A stretch of DNA of 64,000 bases from Blasia pusilla (lineage: Eukaryota > Marchantiophyta > Marchantiopsida > Blasiales), in NCBI GenBank assembly GCA_050084515.1, contig CM114272.1, positions 45,012,001-45,076,000 of the forward strand, read 5' to 3'. This document shows, piece after piece, positions 9,950 to 19,163 of the stretch. Within the stretch, counting starts at the first letter, position 1. Every line of letters begins with the position of its first letter. The notes beneath the pieces were generated by a model, which saw nothing but the letters and a program-made list of their open reading frames with translations, did not search any database and was not told the origin of the DNA. A program made the translations under genes and the position numbers.

Positions 9950-11600
9950 GGCCATCACAACGTCCTTTCGGGATTTTGAGAGGCGAGATAGTGGACCTGA
10001 GAGTAGCTCTGGAGGGTTTACCCAGAGTGGTGCAAGGTTTCGAGGGTCTTCACATGAGAGACCACCTCAATCTCCTTCTGTGTTATCTTCAGACGAGGGG
10101 TAGCATGTACAGGAATGTGTTAGTAATCCACTGTACACATTGAGTGGTCCTACCAGTTGGGCGTACGAGATGGATGATCGGGGTAGAGGACCGCGTAGGT
10201 TTACGGGTGTTGTAGGCACTATAGAGCTACACGACTTCATTGCTGAGTTTAGGAGTTGGTGTGACTCACAATGGGCTAGGAACTCTAGAGAGTTCAACCC
10301 ATTCTCAACATGGAATGGTATGTTCCAGCATTAAGAGGGGGCGCCCATGGATGATTACCATAAGTTCTTCCATAGATATGCCGAGAAGATTGAGGCATGG
10401 CGACTCTACTATGACCCACACTATGTGTCATGGACGGAGCTATTCCTAGATGAGGAGGAGTCAGGAGAGGCTACTTCCTCTTCCACTAGTGATGTTTTAG
10501 GAGGGGTCACTCGCATTGGAGCAGTTGTACCATCTAGTTGGGTTTGTCGCAGGTTCAACCCCGTGGTTGAGTTCTCCGTTGAGTTGAGGGCGAGCTACCA
10601 AGGGGTACGGACGAAGAGGTTGCAGAGCATCCACGATTTCCAGAGGCGCCCATGTGAGGCTTACACTCGCTTGCGCCGGTTGATCAACGTCACTCAAGGG
10701 GTGATAGAGCCTCAGGCTATCCAATCATGGTATGCGATGCTGGATCGGACCCTACGGACACAAGTGCGGGGAGGGTGCTTCTTATGAACACCTCCCCTAT
10801 GTTGGGAGATGTTTTTAGGACCGCCGAGAACATTGAGCGCAACATGGCGGAGGAGAGCGTAGCCACCATGGGTTCTGGGCGAGAGCAGTCACGATTGTCT
10901 GCACCACCTACGTAGCAACGTGGACTTCGAGATAGGTTGACTATGGCACCAAAAGCTCAGGGAGGATATCAGGAGGCCATGCCACAAAGACTTGCGCCTT
11001 CATATGCGGCTCAGCAGCAGCCACCTACGATAACTTGTTGGTCATGTGGTGGAGCCCATCATCAGTGTGATTGCACTGATCAGGATAATGGACGTGTGCC
11101 TCAGCATAGAGGAGGAGATGGTGCTCCACCAGGAGGTTATTAGTGTGACTGTTGTCAGAGATATGGTCATACACGCGCCAAGTGTTTCAGTTTACATCCT
11201 GAGTTACGTCTAGACCGAGGGCCAGAGAGGGCACCAGAGCGAGTAGCCGGTCCGGGTGGGCTAGAGATCATGCACCAGGTGGTCCCATTGGGGGACGAGG
11301 AGCTAGAGCTACCCAACAGGGTGGTGGAGTTGCCTGTGGAGGCAACTCCACCATCTAGATACATCAAGGGAGACGTCGGGCGTGAGGCTAGGATGAGTGC
11401 TCAAAAACATTAGTTACAGGAGCAGATTGCCGCTATGGCATTGAGATTACCCAAGTCCGGATCCATGGCATCCACATCATATGGAGCAACCAAAGATATG
11501 GAGGATCTTGGTTGGATGTGCGGGGTTGCCCAGATGGAGGTCGTCGCAATTGTGATGTATGGAAGCAACCGCAGAGTTGGATCCACAATGAGGGGAAGCT
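9950..11600 (+). pseudogene. MP-4 Gag (capsid and two zinc knuckles)
   Basis: Structural protein of the retroelement particle. A basic N-terminus is followed by SGPTSWAYEMDDRGRG, then the capsid-like core (FIAEFRSWCDSQWA, FNPFSTWNGMFQH, APMDDYHKFFHRY, SYQGVRTKRL, RPCEAYTRLRRL). A proline/glutamine-rich stretch leads to two zinc knuckles: CWSCGGAHHQCDC (about 11035-11075) and CDCCQRYGHTRAKC (about 11147-11190), the second a canonical CX2CX4HX4C. The initiator seen in MP-5 (ATGGCGTCTG) is ACG here. In-frame stops and at least one frameshift (near 10785) inactivate it. It matches Gag of MP-5 and MP-7. Confidence 0.8.
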
Positions 11601-11619
11601 AGGAAACAAACCAGGGTTC

Positions 11620-12460
11620 CTCAGTCTTTCACGTTGTCCGAGGCGATGAGGACCCCATCAATGGGTCCTGATCAGAGCTCCTGGAGAGTTGGTGATGTTC
11701 TTGGTGTGCAGGCACAAAGGGCAATGGGAGAAGTGAGTGCGATGACTCCTATTGCTAATGCTGAGAAGGGGCATGTGTCAAGCACGTTGTTGGGGGCGGC
11801 CACCGTTGTGTACCGAGCTCCTTTATTTTCTGCTTCCGATGTTATGACGTTGGAAAGTACGCCCACCAAGGTTTTTTGGCTGGCCGCTACGCTATGTGAG
11901 CGTCGAGTTGGAGTTCATGCATCACGTTCAGAGGTGATTGCAGAGGAGGTTATGGACCTGCCCTTTGAGCGGATGCTCGGGCCGTCCACGTCAGATTTAT
12001 GGCTGGCTGCGGTTGCTAGGATGGCGGAGATGCCCGCTAGATCCACAGTAGAGCGTGCCATGGCTTCTCTTGGTGTTGTGTTGCTAGATAATTGAGGAGA
12101 GGTTTTCCAGTTGGTCAGTGGCGAAGGTAGAGCTTTTAGTCTGCAGCGCGTCTTATTGGATTCATGAGGGTAACCCCTGATGTTGGGGAAAGCATCATTC
12201 AGACGATTGGGCTTGAAGAGAGCCGATGTGGAGCGTTGTCCATTCCGGATACAAATATCCTTAAGTGGAGCGAGTACCACCCAATATATCACCCGACTAG
12301 AGGTTGTGGTGAGGATTCACCCAAGACATCCTACAGATGAGTCCGTGGTGCAAGCCAAGGCGATAGTGACTAATCCAGAGTCCTACGACGTCTTGGTTGG
12401 TGGAGTAGTGTTATACCTGATGGGGTTTTCCTTGGATTACTTGGAGGAGTCAGCGTCCTA
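11620..12460 (+). pseudogene. MP-4 aspartic protease with preceding conserved region
   Basis: A 153-codon open stretch (11634-12095, MSEAMRTPSMGPD...VVLLDN) of unknown function is conserved in MP-5 and MP-7. It leads to the retroviral-type protease: VLLDS at the active site (near 12150), where a stop follows the Asp-Ser, then LMLGKASFRRLGLKRADVE and the second conserved segment YDVLVGGVVLYLMGF (about 12387-12430). Retroviral proteases act as dimers and cut Gag-Pol. MP-5 has a stop at the active-site Ser and MP-7 has VSG instead of DSG, so no copy here is active. Confidence 0.7.
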
Positions 12461-12840
12461 AAGACCAAGATGGCAGTCAGGTGATGGGCGTCTTAGCTCA
12501 TTACCTCTTCAATTCATAGGTGCAGTGATTGAGCGACGGCCAGAAGAGATGGCAACCTTAGCAGCATATAGCAGTGCCATCACTTGGCGTGGTGATTTCA
12601 TTGAGGGATATGTCCATGCAGAGGATACTCCCGTTCCTGACATTTCTATGGAGAGGAGTGTCATGGTAGTCGCATTTTTCCGTGGAGGAGAGGTGCCGCT
12701 TTGGGGCTTGACTGAGGAGCTTCGACGCTTAAGCACTGAGCATGTGGAGATTGCGTGGAGCGAGACGCTTGCACTAGAGTGTGACGGGTCAGAGTAGTCC
12801 CAGGTAGGCAGAAGTGCAGCTATGACCCCTTTGGACACCA
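12461..12840 (+). pseudogene. Conserved linker between protease and methyltransferase
   Basis: About 110 codons, mostly open (12525-12797): VIERRPEEMATLAAYSSAITW, then GYVHAEDTPVPDISMERS and EVPLWGLTEELRRLSTEHVE. The same region is in MP-5 (44180-43850, minus strand) and as loose relics at 25576-25800 and 50925-51040. MP-7 passes from protease to methyltransferase without it. I do not recognise a domain. Its conservation across copies points to a translated segment of Pol, perhaps an extension of the methyltransferase. Confidence 0.6.
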
Positions 12841-13575
12841 CCCTGATTGTGAAGTGCATCCCAGAGGAGGGTATTCGAGTGTTGGATCTCTTTGGAGGGA
12901 TCAACATTGGGTTAGTTGCTATTTTGCACGCTGGAGAGTGCATGTAGCAGTACCTATATGTGGAGATTGATTATGTTGCGAGGCACGTTCACTTCATCCT
13001 GTGGCATTGTTACGCCTCCGTTTTCTTGACTTGTTGTCTGCCTCCACCATTCAAGGTTACCAGAGTTCCCTACAGAGGATATTTCATTGTTGGGGGCACA
13101 TTACTTGGAGCGGGTAGGGACCATAGACTTGGTCATTGCTGGTTGGCCGTGTTAGGGCCAATCGAGTGTTGGACGAGGTAGCGGATTAGCTGACACTCGG
13201 TCCAGGTTGTTGTGGGAGATGATGCGGATCTTGCAACATTTACAAGAGCATCAGCCTCGTTCTCCAGCATACATTTTGGAGAATGTGCCAATTTTGGGCA
13301 ATTCAAGGTCCCGCATGGTGACGAGTGCACATCAGGTGCACGCATGGATCGGCCAGGTAGTATTGTTAGATGCGGCGAGTGTAGGTTCTAGAGCACACCG
13401 CCCGCATCTTTGGTGGACCAACTTGGTACCACATGAGGTATTGCGGAGGGCTTAAGCAAGAGTGGAGCGTCCCTCCAATTTTTTGGTGGATTCTACATTG
13501 GATCCGGGCAATCCATCATAGGCAATGAGGCACGATGATCGACCGCCGTTGACTGTGGTCAACATGTATCGTACG
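12841..13575 (+). pseudogene. MP-4 cytosine-C5 DNA methyltransferase, N-terminal two thirds
   Basis: Enzymes of this fold move a methyl group from S-adenosylmethionine to cytosine in DNA. Motif I is RVLDLFGGINIGLVAILHAG (about 12877-12935). Motif IV reads IDLVIAGWPC*GQSS (13125-13170), with the catalytic Cys present but the next Gln a stop. Then come LLWEMMRILQHL, motif VI YILENVPILG (about 13269-13297) and motif VIII GSRAHRPHLWWTN (about 13385-13425). The spacing, the AHR(P/A)R-type motif VIII and the lack of a large recognition domain resemble DNMT3/DRM enzymes more than bacterial Dcm, though PCQ differs from their PCN. Frameshifts break it. It stops at the inverted chromovirus LTR; motifs IX and X survive only in MP-7 and MP-2. 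Confidence 0.85.
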
Positions 13576-13586
13576 CCTACTCTCCT

Positions 13587-14570
13587 TGAACGTCAATCTC
13601 TAGTATTACAGAAGCGTAAGTTCAATAGGACACGCTCTCATCGTCGATCTGCATCCAAACACCCACTCTCGTTAGTTGGGTTCGAGACAAATGGACATCC
13701 ATCCCACAAAGTCTTCTACTCGGCGTCTCATCAAGCTCAACCTTCCCTCATTCCTAGGTTCCCAACACGGCAAGTCCTTCAAGACTTGGAACAAACTGCC
13801 ACTTTAGTCAAGGAACCTAAAATGGCACTTGCGTGCCTAGCGGTCCCAATTGTTCAACGGACCTTGTGCGAGTTCCTAACCGGGACCCAAGTAATTGAGT
13901 TGCAGGTTGGAATCCAAGAGGGACCTCTAAAGTTCACCTCAATAGACTTGGTTCAGGTTTTCAAGCCCAACTCCAAACTCCCGATCCGTTCCATGCCCTT
14001 GAGCCGCCCCGTGGCGCCCAAAGTGGGGTTCAAGTCCCAAGCATTCTTGGAGACCTTCCCCCTTACCAGTACTTCTAGGGATCTCCAAACACCCCTTACC
14101 TTTGGAAAAAGATTGTCCGGCCCTTCATTGTGGCCCTCAACCTGACTCTACTTATAGTCGTTTTCGGGTTGTTTCTCAGCCGTTACTTGTTCATTTTCAG
14201 AGATCTTTAGTGCATTTAAACCAGAATTTCATAAGATTTCCAACGCATCCTTATTCGTCCCAAACGCATCTTCACGCTAAAAGTTATGGCCATAAATAAA
14301 GTCAGAAACTCTCAAACGCTAGTGGCGTCCCAAATCTGGATTCCTTCCTTTGGCAACCCACTTCCTAGACTTGAGTCCTCTCAAGTCTTGATCCGCGTTT
14401 GGTCCAAGTTTCTCAGTCTCGACCACAACATATGAAACATGAAGCCTCACTTGCGTCTCTTCTCTTGTCTCTTCTTCGAGACCACTCCAACGCACAAACC
14501 ATCTTAGCGTGAACCCGCTAATGTTTGGATGTTCCGCTGTGGCACTCATTTGGTCATGAGGGTCGCGACA
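13587..14570 (-). mobile_element. 3' LTR of an inverted chromovirus
   Basis: On the minus strand it runs from TGTCGCGACCC to ...TTGACGTTCA, TG...CA in form, 984 bp, homologous to 2-1009. A polypurine tract sits right beside its start (14571-14585), which fixes it as a 3' LTR. Its other edge abuts MP-4 methyltransferase sequence (...TACGCCTACTCTCCT). Confidence 0.9.
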
Positions 14571-14585
14571 CTCACCCCTCTTTAG
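14571..14585 (-). other. Polypurine tract of the inverted chromovirus
   Basis: Minus-strand CTAAAGAGGGGTGAG lies directly upstream of the LTR start. This is the usual plus-strand DNA primer site of LTR retroelements and confirms orientation. Confidence 0.8.
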
Positions 14586-15260
14586 AGATTGATGCCCTCA
14601 TCAACGCAAACCTTTGTTATGTCAAGTCTCCTGGGCAGCCTACCCCTTGACATTGAATTGCGTTCTGGTGGCAACTCACAATTCCTCTTAGTCTTAAGTT
14701 GTCGCTTTGCACCACTTAGAATTATTAGCCTCTCCTCTTCGATAAGCGTGGACTCGTTCCGAAGAACTAACCTATCAAATAAGCTAACTAAGTGTGCAAC
14801 CTTAGACTCTTTTGGCTCACTCTTGTAAACATCACACCTATTTACGTGGTCCACAAATTGTACTATTATTGGGTCGCTCTCGTATTTGACTTAGGCGCGT
14901 CACTGAGTTTACTTATGTAGCCACAAGTAAAATCACCCCAAGCTTCAAGACAGATTCATCTCCCCCGCCGACGCTAGGGCGAGCTCGAGTGTCATCCAAC
15001 ACATGGTCCTGTTCTGGGTGCTTATTCAAATACGAGATCTCACCTCAAATACTCCTTGTCTCTCCTCTTGACTTACATCCTAAGCATATGATGAACGACT
15101 CATAGCCATGCATTACCACATACAAATTTCAATCAACTCTAGCATCGAATCTCCAAATCCATGCATTCCTTTATTGCAACACTAGCATGTTCTAGTTATA
15201 ACGGCCTTCGGCCCAAGATTCCTATGGTCACAAGTCATGTCTTTAGCTTCTCCTCGTACT
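14586..15260 (-). other. 3' untranslated part of the inverted chromovirus
   Basis: Lies between the polypurine tract and the end of the chromodomain integrase. It has short open frames on both strands but nothing recognisable as a gene. Confidence 0.5.
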
Positions 15261-16477
15261 AACGTACGTGCTGCTCTTGCTTCCGCTTGAAGTCTCGCAA
15301 CAACTTTTGCTCGTGTTCCAAGTCCACCTCCGCTATCCAAGTTGCCTCCTTCACATGGTAGCCTTTTCATTTAACCAAGTACTTGTACTTGTTGGCCCGA
15401 CGCCTCGAACGCAAGATGGTCTCCACCTCAAACTTCGGTTCTTCATTCATGATTACCGGATGTGGTATCAACACCTGTCTCCGCTCAAAACGCCCATTAT
15501 CTTGAAGATATTTCTTCAATAATGACACATGAAAGGTCGAGTGAATCTTGAACTCGTCCGGAAGCTCTAATGTATACACATCCTCAAACAGTTTTGCCAT
15601 AATCACATACGGTCCAACGTATTTGGCAGACAACTTTGCTGACAACTCTTTCGGGAGAGTGAGATTCTTCACACTCAACCACACTTGCTCTCCAACTTGG
15701 AATCGTATTTGGCGCTGACTCTTGTTAGCATGCTTAACGTGCTTCATTTGAGCCTTTTCAAGACTTCGCCTTGCTCACTCTTCCCGTTCTTGCATCTCTA
15801 CTAACAAACCTTTTGCCGTTGCTTCTCGTGTCCGTGCCAATGTAGTACCCTTTGAAAAGGCTAGGTCAAGAGGCCCTTCTAGCTCTCATCCATTTTCCAA
15901 GAGAAACAAAGTTTCTCCAATTGCAAAATGCTTGGTCGAGTTGTAGTAGTACTCTACCATGCTTAGCCACTTGACCCAATCTCGCTGATCCGCACTCACA
16001 TAATTCCTTAAGTACTGATTCACGATCGAGTTAACCTTTTCAGTTTTCCCATCCGTTTGTGGATTAAAGGCAGTACTAAAACTCAGCTTGGTCTTAAACC
16101 TTATGAATAAGTGCTTCTAGAAAGCACTTGTAAAGTTCGGATCTCGATCTGACACAATGCTCCTCCGCAAATTGTGAGCCTGCCAACAGCCATCCAAGAA
16201 CAGTTGCGAAGTCATATGAGCCGTTGCGGAATCCACCGTCGGCAGGAATCTTGCCAACTTACTAAACCTATCCACTATCACAAGTATAGCGTTGTATCCC
16301 TCAGATTCCGGAAGACTCGTGATGAAATCCATACTCACACTTTGCAAGGGTCCTTTTGGAATTGGCAAGGGATGCAGCAAGCCTTGTTTCTTATTATAAG
16401 AAACTCTGTTTGCTTGGTAGGTTATACAAGTCCTCACATATTGAGCAACATCCTCTTTCATGGCGGTTCTTACCATT
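15261..16477 (-). pseudogene. Chromovirus integrase with C-terminal chromodomain
   Basis: Minus-strand order: zinc-binding end (DVAQYVRTC), DDE core (SVSMDFITSLPES, VIVDRFSKLARFLP, RRSIVSDRDPNFTSAF), then after several stops the C-terminal part (MKHVKHANKSQRQIRFQVGEQVWLS, YVGPYVIMAKL, YTLELPDEFKIHSTFHVS). A chromodomain follows: ETILRSRRRANKYKYLVK, a stop in place of Trp, then ATWIAEVDLE. Chromodomains bind methylated histone tails and steer integration. The element is cut in the integrase zinc finger at 16461-16477, so RT, protease and Gag are missing. Confidence 0.85.
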
Positions 16478-17350
16478 CGAGTTAAAGAACGCCCCGGCTG
16501 AGTTCCAGAGGGTCATGGATAGGATCTTGGCAGGTCTAGATTTTGCTAGGTGCTATATTGATGATATCGTAGCCTTTAACGCCACGATTGAGGAGCATGA
16601 GCGACATCTAGAGGAGGTATTTCAACGATTGTAGTTACATGGGCTGAAGCTACATCAAGGCAAGTGCAAGTTCTTCTACAACCACATTAAGTACTTGGGT
16701 CATATGATATACCCTCGGAGCCTTGGTGTGCAACACATGAAGGTAGAGGCTATTTCAAGCATTCCACGTCCTACAGGTGTCAGTCGAGTTTGTGCATTCA
16801 TGGAACTGGCAAACTTCTATCGACGGTACGTCAAGGGTTTCAGTTCAATTGCGAAGCCGCTAACCTTGATGACCAAGGTGGATCAAGAGTGGCATTGGGG
16901 GGATGAGCAAGAGAGAGCATTTCGAATGCTCAAGGATAGATTGACGTCCCCACCCATATTTAGGAGACCAATCAAGGGGCATCCTTTCTAGTTGCATACC
17001 AATTGGAGCATGTTGGGGCTTGGAGCCGTGCTCACCGAGCTTGACGATGATGGTAGAGAGTTTGTGGTGGCTTACGCTAGTCGGTCGAACAACGTTGCAG
17101 AGGAAAAGTATAGCTCGTATGAGGGTGAGTGCTTGGCTGCAGTGTGGGCTATTGCACATTTTAGATGTTATCTATTCGGAAATTCCTTTACCATCATTAT
17201 TGATCATCAGCCACTTAAGTGGTTGATGGAGTCCGACAAGCTTTCAGGGAAGCTTGCAAGGTGGGCTCTTTTATTGTAGGAGTATGACTTCTAGGTGATG
17301 CACAGACCTGGGACGCTCAACCATGATGCAGATGGTTTGAGCCGTAACCC
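16461..17350 (+). pseudogene. MP-4 reverse transcriptase C-terminal part and RNase H
   Basis: RT resumes at FLPFELKNAPAEFQRVMDRI; the catalytic YIDDI lies at about 16552-16566, followed by EEHERHLEEVFQRL, LKLHQGKCKFF, the connection LANFYRRYVKGFSSIAKPL and WGDEQERAFRMLKDRL. RNase H follows: LHTNWSMLGLGAVLTELD (Asn where the first catalytic Asp usually is), YASRSNNVAEEKYSSYEGECLAAVWA and IDHQPLKWLMESDKLSGKLA, ending HDADGLSRNPC. The first half of RT (fingers and first palm Asp) is missing because of the inverted chromovirus. Stops occur near 16632, 16990 and 17278. Confidence 0.9.
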
Positions 17351-18620
17351 ATGCCCGAATCAGGGAGATGCCACAGGAGCTCATTGGCATGGTGAGAGTG
17401 ATGAGGAGTTGGTGCCAAGATGGCATGCGTCAGCCTATTTGGGCTTGTTGCCTATAGAGAGCCTGATTGGTGAGACAGCGATGGCGAGGTCTTATGGAGA
17501 ATCCTTAAATCCAAAGGCCGGTGAGGAGTCGACAGGTGGTCGAGACATTCACGATGATGCAGAGGTCTTGGAGTACCTGCGTACGGGCAGCGTCGTGAGC
17601 ACAATGGGTGCTAGAGAGCGGGATTGGATCCTATAGCTAGCCAAACAGTTTCGGTGGAGGGCACACATGTGTTGTGAGTGTGGGAGGATGGTAGAGTGCG
17701 TGTAGTGCCTCATCCTTCATAGAGAGCACTTTTGGTGCATCATGCCCACTTGGAGTTGGGTCATTTTGGAATGGAGCGGACGTACAACTTGCTCTAGATT
17801 CGGTATTGGTGGCCATGCATGCACACTCACGTTCAACAGTTTGTTGCCAGATGTATGGTGTGTGATCAAGTCCGAGCATCGTTCAATGCTCCAACTCCAT
17901 AGTTGCATCCACGTCTGATCATGGGTTTAGGTTATAGATGGAGTTTGGATTTTGCAAGAACTTTGCCTTTGACGGAGCGCTATAGTCGTTATGTATTGGT
18001 GATGGTTGAGCACTTCTCGAAGTGGAAAGAGTTGGTTGCATTGCATGACAAAGCTAGTGAGGGAGTAGCGTATACCTTCCTAGATCAAGTGTTGAGTCAT
18101 TACGGCGTACCAACTGAGGTGTTGACAGACCAGGGTACAAAGTTCCGCGGGGAGTTTCAGGCCTTGTGTGATCAAGCATTCATCGACCACCGCACTACTT
18201 TGCGAGATCATCTTGAGGCGGATGGCCTAGCGGAGCGGGTTGTGCAGACGGTGAAGAGAGGACTATGTAAGTATGGCTTGCAGAGAGGTCACCTAGGAGA
18301 TTGGGAGCTTTAGTTTCCGTGGTTGGTGATAGGATATAGATTCAACGGGCAGACATCCTTAGCGTCTTTCTCACACTACTTGTTGCTTTATGGCTGAGAG
18401 CCAGATTTACCTACGGCCATTCGTCGAGATACTCGTGAGGTGTTGAACCTTGATGACCCCGATGTATGGATGCGAGCATGTTCTCAGAGGGCTGAGTTGT
18501 TTCGGAGAGTGATGCCCATGGCGTTTGAGAATTTGGCGATTGCACAACATCCGGATACGTTGAGGTATGCGACTATTCATGGAGGTGATTATCGACCTAC
18601 TATCCAGAGGTTTCATCACA
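17351..18620 (+). pseudogene. MP-4 integrase (zinc finger, DDE core, SH3-like)
   Basis: After a variable spacer, the zinc-binding module reads HHAHLELGHFGMERTYNLL...CMVCD (about 17735-17870, with a stop). The catalytic core gives all three acidic residues: SLDFARTLPLT, VLTDQGTKFRGEF and EADGLAERVVQTVKRGL. The SH3-like part includes YRPTIQRFHHKDNIYLQQ. It is open from 17903 to 18313 and again from 18440 to 18991. Integrase inserts the cDNA into host chromatin; it reads straight into the PHD finger in one frame. Confidence 0.85.
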
Positions 18621-18991
18621 AAGACAATATCTACTTACAGCAGATGGGACCCATGATGTTGGATGTGACTGCACGCACCATCTTGACTGTGTGTGAGGTT
18701 TTGCCATCCAATATTCTCTTATTGGAGGGACGCTATGGTATGGTTTGGAAGGACCATGTGCGTAACTGTGTGTCATGTCATCTTCCGAACATTGACGGTA
18801 CAATTGATCTGAGCTTAGCAATAGTTCCTACAGGCTTGCGGTGTATGTTGTGTGGCTCTGCCTGTGGTGCAGCCACTATACTAGTCTATGATGGGTGTTT
18901 GAGAGGATGGCATATGGCATGTTTGACGCCACCTTTCACTAGGGTTCCTCAGGGACAATGGATGTATCCTAGATGTATATACCGTAGATAG
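18621..18991 (+). CDS. MP-4 integrase C-terminus with PHD finger (open segment)
   Basis: Part of an uninterrupted 183-codon frame (18440-18991). The segment HVRNCVSCHLPNIDGTID precedes a PHD finger at about 18842-18976: CMLC, VYDGC, GWHMAC, YPRC. The expected pattern is C2-C2-H-C-C2; here Tyr replaces the third Cys and the first Cys of the last pair, while MP-3 keeps CDGC and MP-6 keeps WMCPKC. The family consensus is therefore a complete Cys4-His-Cys3 PHD finger, a module that reads histone H3 tails. The Trp in GWH fits a classical PHD. Ends RCIYRR then stop. The parent polyprotein is broken elsewhere. Confidence 0.85.
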
Positions 18992-19163
18992 TTCTACATT
19001 CTGACTTGTGTCTGTGACATGGATGACAAGAAGGCAACTAACGATGGGGCCACATGAGCACCCAACCTTCTTGCTCTTAGCATCCGAGAGATGTATGTCA
19101 AGGTAGGTAGGGATAGATGGCTATCTCGAGTTAGAGGGACCCAACCACTAGCTAGAGGGACGA
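18992..19163 (+). other. MP-4 3' untranslated segment with polypurine tract
   Basis: Conserved non-coding DNA after the PHD stop in MP-1, MP-3, MP-4 and MP-6. It ends in AGCTAGAGGGACGA, purine-rich and next to block B, so it is the likely plus-strand primer site. Confidence 0.6.

Noticed and set aside
12841-13575. Methyltransferase as a captured host gene in a single copy
   Set aside because: The same domain is at the same place in four MP copies on both strands with different degrees of divergence.
12841-13575. N6-adenine (Dam-like) methyltransferase as in DIRS elements
   Set aside because: The PCQ, ENV and LFGG motifs and their order are those of cytosine-C5 enzymes; no DPPY motif was seen.
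13890-13915. tRNA-like T-arm (GGTTGGAATCC) in the chromovirus LTR
   Set aside because: No acceptor stem or anticodon arm can be built around it.
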